Source: Amycolatopsis balhimycina FH 1894 (GTDB lineage: Bacteria; Actinomycetota; Actinomycetes; Mycobacteriales; Pseudonocardiaceae). From it: 64,000 bases of DNA. Positions 31,782-40,316 of this stretch are shown here, one piece after another. The stretch's first letter is position 1; every line of letters starts with the position of its first letter. Location of the stretch: positions 2,900,649 through 2,964,648 of the forward strand of contig NZ_KB913037.1 of assembly GCF_000384295.1 (NCBI RefSeq). Direction: 5' to 3'. The notes beneath the pieces are model-generated. The model was not told the origin of the DNA. It worked only from the letters and a program-made list of their open reading frames with translations, and searched no databases. The translations under genes and the position numbers were made by a program.

Positions 31782-32108
31782 CTATGGGTGGTGCGGGGTT
31801 CGCATTTTCGTCAGCAGCGCGAGCAAGGTGTCCTGTTCCTGCGCGTCGAGACCGGCGAACAGCCCGGAGGCGTGCAGCCGCGTTCTGAGCGCATCCCACA
31901 GTTCGTGGCCGTGTTCGGTGAGGGTCAGGGTGCGCTTGCGGCCGTCGGCGGGATGAGGCTGACGGGCGACGAGTCCCATGCTCTGGAGTTTGTCGGCGGC
32001 GAGACTCACCGTGGAAGGGTCGCAGTGCAGGCGGGCTGCCACATCCCGCATCGTCGGCGGCTCGGTTCCCGGGACAAGCGCCCACAGCGTCCCCGCCCCA
32101 CGGAACAG
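31782..32108 (-). pseudogene. 5'-truncated MarR family regulator
   Basis: The C-terminal two thirds of a MarR regulator are clear: TMRDVAARLHCDPSTVSLAA (recognition helix), LVARQPHPADGRKRTLTLTE (wing) and the dimerisation helix LDAQEQDTLLALLTKM. The expected N-terminal helices are missing. The frame stays open to 32750 but lacks an ATG or GTG before the homologous part; the only ATG (PT-MRDV) falls after helix 2. The sequence upstream of LFRGAG shows no family likeness. With a transposase scrap adjoining its 3' end, I read it as a decayed gene. A non-canonical start remains possible. Confidence 0.6.
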
Positions 32109-32222
32109 ACGATCATCGACACCGCCACCGCCCTCAGCGCCGGACCACGACAGGGCCAGGCCCGTCGCCCGGCAGGTACTTGGTGAAGCAGGTAACCGAA
32201 ACTGTCGTACCCCCTCCTTACA

Positions 32223-32918
32223 GTGATCGACGTGAACCGAACCGATCGTCTTTACGCCCTCGTCGAAGAACTGCGCGCCGTCGCGCCGCGGCCGCGCAGC
32301 GCGCGGTGGCTCGCGGACCGGTTCGAGGTCAGCGTCCGCACCATCGAACGGGACATCGGCGCCCTTCAGGAGTCCGGCACGCCGATCTACGCCGAGGCCG
32401 GCCGCACCGGTGGTTACTGCCTCGACAAGGCGCACACCATGCCGCCGGTCAACCTGACGTCCGGCGAGGCCGTCGCGATGGCACTCGCGCTGAAACACCT
32501 GGAGGGCACCCCGTTCCGCGCGGAAGGGCGCTCGGCGCTGCGCAAGCTGGTCGCCGCGATGCGGCGGGAGGAGGCGGATGCGGCGCAGGACCTCGCCGCC
32601 TGTGTCCACCTGCTCGGCGGCGGTCCCATCCCGCCGATGCCACACGTGCTCGGTATCCGCCGCGTACTGCGCATCCGGTACGTCGACCGCGAAGGCAAAG
32701 CCACCCGGCGGGAGGTCGAGCCGCTCGGCTACGTCGGCAAGCCCGCGCACTGGTACCTCGTGGCCTGGTGCCGGCTGCGCCGGGAGATCCGGGCATTTCG
32801 CACCGACCGGATCACCTCCTTCACCGTGACCGCCGAGGTGCCGCCGCTTCGCCGGCTTCGCCCCGAGGACCTCGACATCCCGTACGGCGACGTCGAGCAG
32901 CTCAGTTTGGCGGGGTGA
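32223..32918 (+). CDS. WYL-domain HTH regulator (YafY-like)
   Basis: 231-aa DeoR-type regulator. The N-terminal winged helix is ARWLADRFEVSVRTIERDIG (about 26-45); the WYL domain covers about 130-215 and includes RIRYVDREGKATRREVEPLG and HWYLVAWCRLRREIRAFRTD. WYL domains bind nucleic acid or small ligands. GTG at 32223 has no convincing ribosome site, so a leaderless mRNA is possible. Its 3' end overlaps the convergent VOC gene by 17 bp, a pairing that suggests related function. Confidence 0.9.
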   Translation: MIDVNRTDRLYALVEELRAVAPRPRSARWLADRFEVSVRTIERDIGALQESGTPIYAEAGRTGGYCLDKAHTMPPVNLTSGEAVAMALALKHLEGTPFRAEGRSALRKLVAAMRREEADAAQDLAACVHLLGGGPIPPMPHVLGIRRVLRIRYVDREGKATRREVEPLGYVGKPAHWYLVAWCRLRREIRAFRTDRITSFTVTAEVPPLRRLRPEDLDIPYGDVEQLSLAG

Positions 32919-33258
32919 ACACCGAGAAGCGGTTGCCCGCCGGGTCGAGCAGGTGCGCGAACTTCACCCCGACGGGGTTGACCGTCGGCGGCCGTTGCAC
33001 CTGGCCGCCGGCTGCCGCCGCCCGTTCGCAGGCCGCTTCGACGTCCTCGACGAGCACGGTGAAAATCGCGTAGTCCTCCGTGCCCCTGGCGAGGCCGCCG
33101 CGCGAGCCGCCGGTGTCGATCACCCGGTACGCCGGGTCGGTGCTCGCCGACTCGTCCTGGACTGTCTTCCAGCCGAAGACGTCGCCGTAGAACCGTTCGG
33201 CGGCCGCCGGGTCCGCGGCGCCGATCTCGAACCACGCGACGTCGTTGAATCCAGGCAT
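32902..33258 (-). CDS. VOC (glyoxalase/bleomycin resistance) family protein
   Basis: 118-aa single-domain vicinal-oxygen-chelate protein. Typical features are the N-terminal MPGFNDVAWFEIGAADP strand, AERFYGDVFGWK, the beta strand DYAIFTVLVEDVEAAC and the C-terminal HLLDPAGNRFSVFTP with the metal-ligand-like region. Members act as glyoxalase-like enzymes or binding proteins; the substrate is unknown. ATG at 33258. It overlaps the WYL regulator tail-to-tail and lies 82 bp downstream of cobC on the same strand. Confidence 0.88.
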   Translation of the reverse strand: MPGFNDVAWFEIGAADPAAAERFYGDVFGWKTVQDESASTDPAYRVIDTGGSRGGLARGTEDYAIFTVLVEDVEAACERAAAAGGQVQRPPTVNPVGVKFAHLLDPAGNRFSVFTPPN

Positions 33259-33340
33259 GTCGTTCCTTCCGCTGCCGAGCCGGGCGTTTCCCGGTCTGCG
33301 CCCACTCTCGACCTCGGTGGCGACAACCCCCTGTCGGTGT

Positions 33341-34381
33341 TTACGAAATTTCGCGCACCGCGGTCAGGAACGCGTCCGTCGTCGCGCGGTCGCGGACGGC
33401 CAGTCGCAGGTGGTCCGGGCCGAGACCGGGGAACGTGTCCCCGCGGCGGACCGCGTAGCCCGCCTCACGCAGGCGCGCGCGCAGTGAAGCGCCATCGGGC
33501 ACGCGGACCAGCACGAACGGGCCGCGGGGGTCGCCCAGCACCGGTACCCCCGCCGCCGTCAGGCCGGACACCAGGTACTCGCGGTCCGACTCCGCCGCGA
33601 TCGCCAGCTTTTCCGCTTCCTCCAAAGCGGACGGACGGCAGCACGCCACCGTCGCCACCCCGGCCAGCGTGGACACCGACCAGGGCACCTGGACCGCCCG
33701 CAACCGCTCGACGACGTCGGCCGAAGCGAGCACGTAACCCGCTCGAAGCCCCGCCAGGCCCCACGTCTTCGTCAGGCTGCGCAGCACGACGACGCCCGGG
33801 AAACCTGGCGCCAGGCTCTCGACCTCGCCCGGGATCGCGTCCAGGAACGCCTCGTCGACCACGAGCAGCCGTCCGGGCCGGGCCAGGGAACGCAGGACCG
33901 CGGCCGGGTGCAGCACGGAGGTCGGGTTCGTCGGGTTGCCGACGAACACCAGGTCCGCGTCGGCCGGCACGAGCGCCGGGTCGAGGACGAAACCGTCCGG
34001 TTCGGCCAGGATCACGCGCGAGACCTCGTGCCCCGCCGCCCGCAACGCCGCTTCCGGCTCGGTGAACTGCGGATGCACGACCACCGCGCGACGCGGCCGG
34101 AACGCCGAGGCCAGCAGCGTGAACGCCTCCGCCGCGCCCGCGGTGACCAGCACTTCGGCAGGAGGACGGCCGTGCCGTGCGGCCACCGCCTCCGTGGCGT
34201 CCACCGAGGACGGATAGGCGGCGAGGTCGTCCAAAGCGGACACCAGCTCCGCACGCAACCACGCGGGCGGCCGCGGCAACCGGACGTTCACGGCGAGGTC
34301 GACCAGCCCCGGCGCGACCTCGCGGTCGCCGTGGTGATGGAGGTCGTATCCTCCCGCGGAGGCGGAATCAGCCACCGCCAT
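33341..34381 (-). CDS. cobC: Threonine-phosphate decarboxylase (CobC)
   Basis: 346-aa PLP fold type I enzyme, histidinol-phosphate aminotransferase-like, predicted to make aminopropanol phosphate for the cobalamin side arm. The PLP lysine is in LRSLTKTWGLAGLRAGY (near residue 203); NPTNPTSV and DEAFLD are the cofactor-contact motifs. Assignment rests on the context (fourth member of cobC-cobB-cobO-chelatase) and the DLHHHGDREV start typical of mycobacterial CobC. ATG at 34381 overlaps the end of cobB by 14 bp. Two GTCC-N5-GGAC motifs lie 17 bp apart near its 5' end. Confidence 0.9.
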   Translation of the reverse strand: MAVADSASAGGYDLHHHGDREVAPGLVDLAVNVRLPRPPAWLRAELVSALDDLAAYPSSVDATEAVAARHGRPPAEVLVTAGAAEAFTLLASAFRPRRAVVVHPQFTEPEAALRAAGHEVSRVILAEPDGFVLDPALVPADADLVFVGNPTNPTSVLHPAAVLRSLARPGRLLVVDEAFLDAIPGEVESLAPGFPGVVVLRSLTKTWGLAGLRAGYVLASADVVERLRAVQVPWSVSTLAGVATVACCRPSALEEAEKLAIAAESDREYLVSGLTAAGVPVLGDPRGPFVLVRVPDGASLRARLREAGYAVRRGDTFPGLGPDHLRLAVRDRATTDAFLTAVREIS

Positions 34382-35705
34382 ACGCCCGGGCGCTCGCGGC
34401 GAACCGGTGCGCCAGCTCGGGGTACCCGGCCCAGTGGACGTGCAGGTAGGACGCGTGCAACGTCGGCGACGCGAAGCCGTCCAGCTGCCGGTCCCAGCCC
34501 CAGGCCGCCGAGCCGCCGTGCGACGGCGTCACCTCGGTGCGGTGGAATTCGTGCCCGGTGACGCGCTGGCCGGCCGTCGCCAGCAGGTTGTCCTCGACGG
34601 CGACCGCGCGCCGGTAGCCGAGCTTGCCGCGGGCGGTCATCTTCGCGTCCGCGGGCACCGCGCCGACCATCGGCACGCCGTCCAGGGATTGGCACAGGTA
34701 CAACAGGCCCGCGCATTCGGCGCTCACCGGCATCCCGCGTTCGATCGCGGAAGCCACTTCGGTCCGCAACGCCGTGTTCGCCGACAGCTCGGCCGCGTGC
34801 ACCTCGGGGAACCCGCCACCGAAGTACAGCCCGGCGCAGCCGTCCGGCAACGCCTTGTCCCGCAAGGGATCGACGTCGACGACATCGACGCCGCACGCGG
34901 CCAGCAACTCGACGTTTTCGGTGTAGCGGAAGGTGAACGCCGGCCCGCCCGCGGCCGCGACCGTCACTCGGGAACCGTCCACACCGGACGGTTCCCACGG
35001 TGCCGCCGAAAGCCGCGGCGCCCCGGAAGCGATCCGGACGATCGCCTCGACGTCGACGCCGTCGGTCACCCACGCAGCGAGCGCGGGCAGCACGCGTTGC
35101 GCCTCCGCGGCCCGTTCCGCCGCCGGGACGAGCCCGAGGTGCCTGCTCGGCGCGTGGATCTCTTCGTTGCGGTACAACGCGCCCAGCAGCGGGACGCCGG
35201 TGGCTTCCAGCGCGGACGCGATTTCGTCGAGGTGCCGCTGCGAGCCGAGCTTGTTGAGGATGACGCCGGCGAGCCGCACCCGGTTGTCGTAGTGGGCGAA
35301 CCCCAGGACCGTCGCGGCGACACTGCGCGAAGCCGCCGAAGCGTCGACGACCAGTACCACCGGCGCGTCCAGAAGACGGGCCACGTGCGCGGTCGACGCG
35401 TAGCCCTCGGTGCCCAAAGCCCCGTCGAACAGGCCCATGACGCCCTCGATGACCGCGATGCCGGCGTCGCGGGAGCCGTGCCGCAGCAAGGGAACCAGCC
35501 GGTCCTCACCCTGCAGGAACGGGTCCAGGTTGCGCGCGGGACGTCCGGTGGCGAGGGCGTGGTAGCCCGGGTCGATGAAGTCGGGCCCGACCTTGTGCCC
35601 GGAAACGCGGTGCCCGGCCGCCCGCAGCGCCGCCATCAGCCCGGCGGCGATCGTGGTCTTGCCGTGCCCGGAGCCGGGCGCGGCGATGACCACGCGCGCT
35701 ACCAC
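34368..35705 (-). CDS. cobB: Hydrogenobyrinate/cobyrinate a,c-diamide synthase
   Basis: 445-aa ATP- and glutamine-dependent amidotransferase acting before cobalt insertion in the aerobic route. N-terminal P-loop APGSGHGKTT (about 9-18), then KVGPDFIDPGYH and EGVMGLFDG. The C-terminal glutaminase has the cysteine in VSAECAGLLYL (near 330) and GHEFHRTEV. Start: GTG at 35705, which overlaps the cobO stop by 7 bases and gives the normal family N-terminus; GTG at 35693 is an alternative. Contains a GTCC-N5-GGAC motif at 34977. Confidence 0.94.
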   Translation of the reverse strand: MVARVVIAAPGSGHGKTTIAAGLMAALRAAGHRVSGHKVGPDFIDPGYHALATGRPARNLDPFLQGEDRLVPLLRHGSRDAGIAVIEGVMGLFDGALGTEGYASTAHVARLLDAPVVLVVDASAASRSVAATVLGFAHYDNRVRLAGVILNKLGSQRHLDEIASALEATGVPLLGALYRNEEIHAPSRHLGLVPAAERAAEAQRVLPALAAWVTDGVDVEAIVRIASGAPRLSAAPWEPSGVDGSRVTVAAAGGPAFTFRYTENVELLAACGVDVVDVDPLRDKALPDGCAGLYFGGGFPEVHAAELSANTALRTEVASAIERGMPVSAECAGLLYLCQSLDGVPMVGAVPADAKMTARGKLGYRRAVAVEDNLLATAGQRVTGHEFHRTEVTPSHGGSAAWGWDRQLDGFASPTLHASYLHVHWAGYPELAHRFAASARAYGGG

Positions 35706-36313
35706 TCGATCCCCCGCTGGCCCTTCTGGCCGGCGTCCATCGGGTGCTTGACCTTGGTCATTTCCGCGACGAGGTCGGCAGCGTCGATCAGCTCCGGCGG
35801 CGCATACCGGCCGGTGATGACGACGTGCTGGTGCCCGGGCCGCGAGGCCAACGTGGACACCACGTCGCCGGCCTCGAGCCAGCCCCACTTGAGCAGGTAG
35901 GAGAACTCGTCGAGGACGTAGAAGTCGTGCGTCTCGGCGGCGAGCCGGCGCTTGATCTCCGCCCAGCCTTCGCGCGCGTTCTCCGCGTGGTCCTCCTCGC
36001 TGCCGGTCTTGCGCGCCCAGCTCCAGCCTTCGCCCATCTTGTGCCACTCGACCGGCCCGCCCTGGCCGGTGTCGTCGTGCAGCTTCCCCAGCGCGCGGAA
36101 CGCGGCTTCCTCGCCGACGCGCCACTTCGCCGACTTGACGAACTGGAACACGCCGATCGACCAGCCCTGGTTCCAGGCGCGCAGCGCCATCCCGAACGCG
36201 GCCGTCGACTTGCCCTTCATCTCGCCGGTGTGCACGGCGAGCAGCGGCCGGTTGCGGCGCTGGCGCGTGGTCAGGCCGTCGTCCGGGACGACGCCGGGTT
36301 TGCCTTGGGGCAT
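35699..36313 (-). CDS. cobO: Cob(I)yrinic acid a,c-diamide adenosyltransferase
   Basis: 204-aa CobO/CobA-type corrinoid adenosyltransferase that adds the upper ligand from ATP. The P-loop variant GEMKGKST is at 30-37. Then follow VFQFVKSAKWRVGEE, HDFYVLDEFSYLL and HHVVITGR-like GHQHVVITGRYAP, all family blocks. Full length. ATG at 36313 overlaps the chelatase stop (ATGA). Middle gene of the minus-strand cobC-cobB-cobO-chelatase operon. Confidence 0.96.
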   Translation of the reverse strand: MPQGKPGVVPDDGLTTRQRRNRPLLAVHTGEMKGKSTAAFGMALRAWNQGWSIGVFQFVKSAKWRVGEEAAFRALGKLHDDTGQGGPVEWHKMGEGWSWARKTGSEEDHAENAREGWAEIKRRLAAETHDFYVLDEFSYLLKWGWLEAGDVVSTLASRPGHQHVVITGRYAPPELIDAADLVAEMTKVKHPMDAGQKGQRGIEW

Positions 36314-38256
36314 CAGGCGGCCTTTCCGGTCCGGGCGCGGACGGCGTCCGCCAGCGATTCGGCGGCGACGCCGGCGAGGGGAACATGCTCGGCGCCGAGG
36401 TGGGCGGCGAGGTCGGCGGCCAGGCCGAGCCGCATCTTGCCGCTCTCGCAGTCCATCACGACGGTCGTGACGCCGGTGAGCAGCCCGGCCGCGGCCTGGG
36501 CGCGCGCGACGGCGTCCGGGCCGCTGGTGGCGCGCCCGTCGGTGACGACGACCAGCAGCGGCCGCCGCCGCGGGTCACGGATCTCCTCGACACGCAGCAC
36601 GCGCGCGGCTTCCAGGAGTCCTTCGGCCAAGGGCGTACGGCCGCCGGTCGGGAGGCCTTCGAGGCGGGACGCGGCCGCGTCGACGCTGATGGTCGGCGGC
36701 AGCGCGAGTTCGGCCGCGTCACCGCGGAAAGTGACGAGCCCGACCTTGTCGCGGCGCTGGTAGGCGTCGAGCAGCAGGGACAGGACCGCGGACTTGACCT
36801 CGCGCATCCGGGCCTTCGCGCCCATCGAGCCGGACGCGTCCACGCAGAACAGCACGAGGTTGCCCTCACGGCCTTCCCGCAGCGCGAACCGCAGGTCCTC
36901 CGGCCGCAGCTTCAGGCCGGCACCGGCCCGGCCACGGGCTTTCTGGTGCGGCGCCGCGGCTTTCACGGTCGCGACCAGGTGCGGCCGCCCCTCGCGGACA
37001 CTCGCGGGCTGGACGCCGACGGTCCGGCCGCTGTCGGTGATCGCGCGTGAACGGCGGCCGCGTTCGCCCTCGCCCATGCCCTTGACTCGGAACACGCGCG
37101 CCTTGAACGTCTCCCCCGCGCCGACGGTTTTCTGCCGACCGCCACTCTGCTTTGGTTCGCCTTGCGGCGCGTTTTCACTCCCCTGCGGCTCGGACGCTTC
37201 CGGTGGCGTCGAACCGGATCCAGGACCGTCGTCCTCGGGTCCCGGGTCCGGTTGGGCGTCCTGCAGGGCCTGCTCCAGCTGCTCTTCCGAGATCCCGGGC
37301 GCGTCGAAGGGGTTCCGGCGGCGGCGGTGCGGCAACGCGAGCCGCGCCGCGACGCGGACGTCGTCGGTCGTGACCTCGTCGCGGCCGGCCCAGGCCGCGT
37401 GCGCGACCGCGGTGCGCGCGGTGACGATGTCCGCGCGCATGCCGTCGACCTCGAAGGACGCGCAGACCTCGGCGATCCGGCGCAGAGCGTCGTCGGGGAG
37501 CTTGACCGCGGGCAGAAGCCGTTGCGCCGCTTCGATGTCCGCGGCGAGCTGGGCGTCTTCGGCGGCGTACTGCGCGGCGAAGGCGTCGGGATCGGCTTCG
37601 TAGGCCAGGCGACGCCGGACGACCTCGACGCGCTGCTCCGGGTCGCGGCTGGAGGCGACTTCGACGGTCAGCCCGAAGCGGTCCAGCAGCTGCGGCCGCA
37701 GCTCGCCTTCTTCCGGGTTCATGGTGCCGATCAGGACGAACCGGGCCGCGTGCGACACCGAGACGCCCTCGCGTTCCACGGTCGCGCGGCCCATCGCGGC
37801 GGCGTCGAGCAGGGTGTCGACGAGGTGGTCGTGCAGCAGGTTGACCTCGTCGACGTAGAGCAGCCCGCGGTGCGCGGCGGCCAGCAGGCCCGGCTGGAAG
37901 TCCGTCACGCCTTCGGCCAGCGCGCGTTCCAGGTGCAGGGAGCCGATGACGCGGTCTTCGGCCGCGCCGACCGGCAGCTCGACCAGCTTCGCCGGACGGC
38001 GGTGGCTCGCTGCGCCTTCGTGCGGGCCGTCCGGGCAGAGCGGGTCGGGGGCCGCGGGATCGCAGGAGAAGCGGCAGCCGGCCACGACGTCGACACGGGG
38101 GAGCAGGCCCGCGAGCGCGCGGACCATGGTCGACTTCGCCGTGCCTTTTTCACCGCGCACCAGCACCCCGCCGACGGCGGGCGAAATCGAGGAGAGGACC
38201 AAGGCGAGGCGCAGGTCCGGCAGCCCGACGACGGCGGTGAACGGGTACGGCTTCAA
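36313..38256 (-). CDS. Chelatase ID fusion (cobalt/magnesium chelatase-like)
   Basis: 647-aa fusion of a ChlI/BchI-type AAA+ ATPase and a ChlD-type VWA domain. Walker A GEKGTAKST is at 35-43; LLYVDEVNLLHDHLVDTLL is Walker B; GTMNPEEGELRPQLLDRFG is the sensor region. A proline/acidic linker near 320-370 leads to the VWA domain with the MIDAS motif VDASGSMGAK near 470. No CobS/CobT genes are present in the window, so this is probably the motor partner of CobN in cobalt insertion. TTG at 38256 is chosen because AGGAG lies 5 nt upstream and MKPYPF is the expected start. Confidence 0.9.
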   Translation of the reverse strand: MKPYPFTAVVGLPDLRLALVLSSISPAVGGVLVRGEKGTAKSTMVRALAGLLPRVDVVAGCRFSCDPAAPDPLCPDGPHEGAASHRRPAKLVELPVGAAEDRVIGSLHLERALAEGVTDFQPGLLAAAHRGLLYVDEVNLLHDHLVDTLLDAAAMGRATVEREGVSVSHAARFVLIGTMNPEEGELRPQLLDRFGLTVEVASSRDPEQRVEVVRRRLAYEADPDAFAAQYAAEDAQLAADIEAAQRLLPAVKLPDDALRRIAEVCASFEVDGMRADIVTARTAVAHAAWAGRDEVTTDDVRVAARLALPHRRRRNPFDAPGISEEQLEQALQDAQPDPGPEDDGPGSGSTPPEASEPQGSENAPQGEPKQSGGRQKTVGAGETFKARVFRVKGMGEGERGRRSRAITDSGRTVGVQPASVREGRPHLVATVKAAAPHQKARGRAGAGLKLRPEDLRFALREGREGNLVLFCVDASGSMGAKARMREVKSAVLSLLLDAYQRRDKVGLVTFRGDAAELALPPTISVDAAASRLEGLPTGGRTPLAEGLLEAARVLRVEEIRDPRRRPLLVVVTDGRATSGPDAVARAQAAAGLLTGVTTVVMDCESGKMRLGLAADLAAHLGAEHVPLAGVAAESLADAVRARTGKAA

Positions 38257-38309
38257 CAGCACTCCTGAACTCGGCGACCGGCCGATCATCGCACAGCGCC
38301 CGGCTCGCT

Positions 38310-38315
38310 TAGGGT
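38310..38315 (+). promoter_or_regulatory. Possible -10 element of cobL
   Basis: TAGGGT lies 8 bp before the cobL GTG in the 67-bp divergent gap between the chelatase gene and cobL. This spacing would give a leaderless or nearly leaderless cobL transcript, common in actinobacteria. No cobalamin riboswitch fits in this gap. Consensus match only. Confidence 0.35.
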
Positions 38316-38323
38316 GGGAAATC

Positions 38324-39508
38324 GTGCGCGAAGAATCACGTCGATCGGCGGCGGAAGCGGGCTCCGCGAACCGCCTGACCGTGGTCGGGATCGGGGCCGA
38401 CGGCTGGTCCGGGCTGTCGGAACAGGCGAGGGCCGCGGTGCTCGCCGCCGACGTCGTGCTGGGCGCGCCCCGGCAGCTGGGCTACCTGCCCGACGGGGTC
38501 ACGGCGCAGGCGTGGCCGACGCCGTTGCTGCCGGGGCTCGATGCGGTGATCGCCGAGCACGAAGGAGCCCGGATCTGCGTCCTGGCCAGCGGCGATCCGT
38601 TTTTGTCGGGGGTCGGCACTACGCTCGTGGCACATGGATATGAGGTCGAGGCGCTGCCCGCGGTCTCGTCGGTGACGCTGGCCCGGGCACGGCTGGGCTG
38701 GTCCGCCGAGGAGACCGAGGTGGTCACCATCGTCGGCCGGTCGTCGGCCCGCGTCGCCCGCGTGCTGGCGCCGCGCCGGCGAGTGCTCGTCCTGGGTGCC
38801 GACGCGCCCGCTCTGCGCTCCCTGCTCACCGTGCGGGGTTACGGCGAGAGCGAGCTGATCGCGTTGGAGAACCTGGGCGGGCCCGACGAGCGCGTTTCCG
38901 ACGGCTGGACCGGCGATCCCGGTCCGCTGTCGGTGTTCGCGCTGGAGTGCGCGGGTCCGGCGTTGCCGCTGATCGGCATCCCGGACGACGTGTACGCCCA
39001 CGACGGGCAGCTGACCAAGCGCGACCTGCGGGTGTCGGCGCTCGCCCGCCTCGCGCCGAGTCCCGGCGAGCTGTTGTGGGACGTCGGCGCGGGCGCGGGC
39101 AGCGTCGGCATCGAGTGGTCGCGGCTGCACGTGCTGAACCGCGCGATCGCTGTCGAGCGCTCGGAGGAACGGGCCGAACGGATCGGGCGGAACGCGTTGG
39201 ACCTGGGAGTACCGGAACTGGAGGTGGTGACCGGGGAAGCACCGGAGGCGCTGAGCGCGCTGCCCGTGCCGGACGCCGTCTTCATCGGCGGCGGGGTGAC
39301 GGCGCCGGGCGTACTGGACGCCTGCCTGGCGACGGGCGCGCGGCTGGTGGCACACGGCGTGACGCTGGAGGCCGAGCAGGTCCTGGCGCGCGCGTACGAG
39401 CAGCACGGAGGGGAACTGTTGAGGATCGGCGTAGAGCGGGCGGCCCCGCTCGGCGGGTTCACCGGCTGGACCCCGGCGCGGACGGTGACCCAGTGGAGCA
39501 ACCGATGA
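38324..39508 (+). CDS. cobL: Precorrin-6Y C5,15-methyltransferase (decarboxylating)
   Basis: 394-aa fusion of CbiE-like and CbiT-like methyltransferases. It methylates C5 and C15 and decarboxylates the C12 acetate to give precorrin-8X. N-terminal tetrapyrrole methylase blocks: VVGIGADGWSGL and LASGDPFLSGVG. The C-terminal SAM site is LLWDVGAGAGSVGIEW (near 250-265), followed by FIGGGVTAPGVLD. GTG at 38324 with AGGGTGGG upstream. First gene of the plus-strand cobL-cobM-oxidoreductase-cobK-bluB run. Confidence 0.95.
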   Translation: MREESRRSAAEAGSANRLTVVGIGADGWSGLSEQARAAVLAADVVLGAPRQLGYLPDGVTAQAWPTPLLPGLDAVIAEHEGARICVLASGDPFLSGVGTTLVAHGYEVEALPAVSSVTLARARLGWSAEETEVVTIVGRSSARVARVLAPRRRVLVLGADAPALRSLLTVRGYGESELIALENLGGPDERVSDGWTGDPGPLSVFALECAGPALPLIGIPDDVYAHDGQLTKRDLRVSALARLAPSPGELLWDVGAGAGSVGIEWSRLHVLNRAIAVERSEERAERIGRNALDLGVPELEVVTGEAPEALSALPVPDAVFIGGGVTAPGVLDACLATGARLVAHGVTLEAEQVLARAYEQHGGELLRIGVERAAPLGGFTGWTPARTVTQWSNR

Positions 39509-39554
39509 CCGGTGCACGCACCCCCTGCCGCCCACGCACGCCGGAGCGCGGCCG

Positions 39555-40316
39555 ATGACCGTGCACTTCGTCGGCGCCGGGCCCGGCGCCGCGGACCTCA
39601 TCACCGTGCGCGGCCGGGACCTGCTGGCGCGCTGCGGGGTCTGCCTCTACCCCGGCAGCATGACCCCGCCCGACCTCCTCGCGTACTGCCCGCCCGGCGC
39701 CGAGGTGGTCGACACCGCCGGCCTGAGCCTCGAACAGATCGTCGCCAAGCTGGTCGAAGCGCACCGGGCAGGTCACGATGTCGCGCGGCTGTGCTCCGGT
39801 GATCCGTCGCTGTACAGCGCCGTCGCCGAGCAGATGCGGCGGCTCGACGCCGCCGGCGTGCCGTACGAGGTCGTTCCCGGTGTGCCCGCCTTCGCCGCTT
39901 CGGCCGCAGCGCTGAAACGGGAGCTCACCGTGCCCGAGGTCGGGCAGAGCCTCGTCATCACCCGCGTCCAGGCGCGGTCCACGAAGATGCCCCCCACCGA
40001 AACCCTCGCCGCCTTCGCCGCGACCGGGGCCACGCTCGCCCTGCACCTGGCGATCAACTACGTCGAGCGGGTGACCGAAGACCTGAAACCGCACTACGGC
40101 GAAGACTGCCCGGTCGCCGTCGTCGCGCTCGCGACGCAGCCCGGCGAAACCGTCGTGCGCGGCGTGCTCGGCGAACTGCCGATGCTGGTCCGCGAAGCCG
40201 GGATGACGCGCGCGGCCACCATCTTCGTCGGCCGGGTGCTCGCCGCCACGAACTTTCCCGACAGCTTCCTCTATTCCAGTGCCCGCGACCGGGCGAACCA
40301 ACCGGAGTCGTTGTGA
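39555..40316 (+). CDS. cobM: Precorrin-4 C11-methyltransferase
   Basis: 253-aa SAM-dependent uroporphyrin-III-methylase-fold enzyme making precorrin-5. Blocks are HFVGAGPGAADLITVRG (4-20), CLYPGSMTP, LCSGDPSLYSAV (about 75-86, the SAM-binding turn) and VPGVPAFAASAAAL. Its ATG lies 46 bp after the cobL stop. Its stop overlaps the GTG of the following oxidoreductase (GTGA). Precorrin-5 made here would normally be used by CobF, which I do not find in the window. Confidence 0.96.
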   Translation: MTVHFVGAGPGAADLITVRGRDLLARCGVCLYPGSMTPPDLLAYCPPGAEVVDTAGLSLEQIVAKLVEAHRAGHDVARLCSGDPSLYSAVAEQMRRLDAAGVPYEVVPGVPAFAASAAALKRELTVPEVGQSLVITRVQARSTKMPPTETLAAFAATGATLALHLAINYVERVTEDLKPHYGEDCPVAVVALATQPGETVVRGVLGELPMLVREAGMTRAATIFVGRVLAATNFPDSFLYSSARDRANQPESL

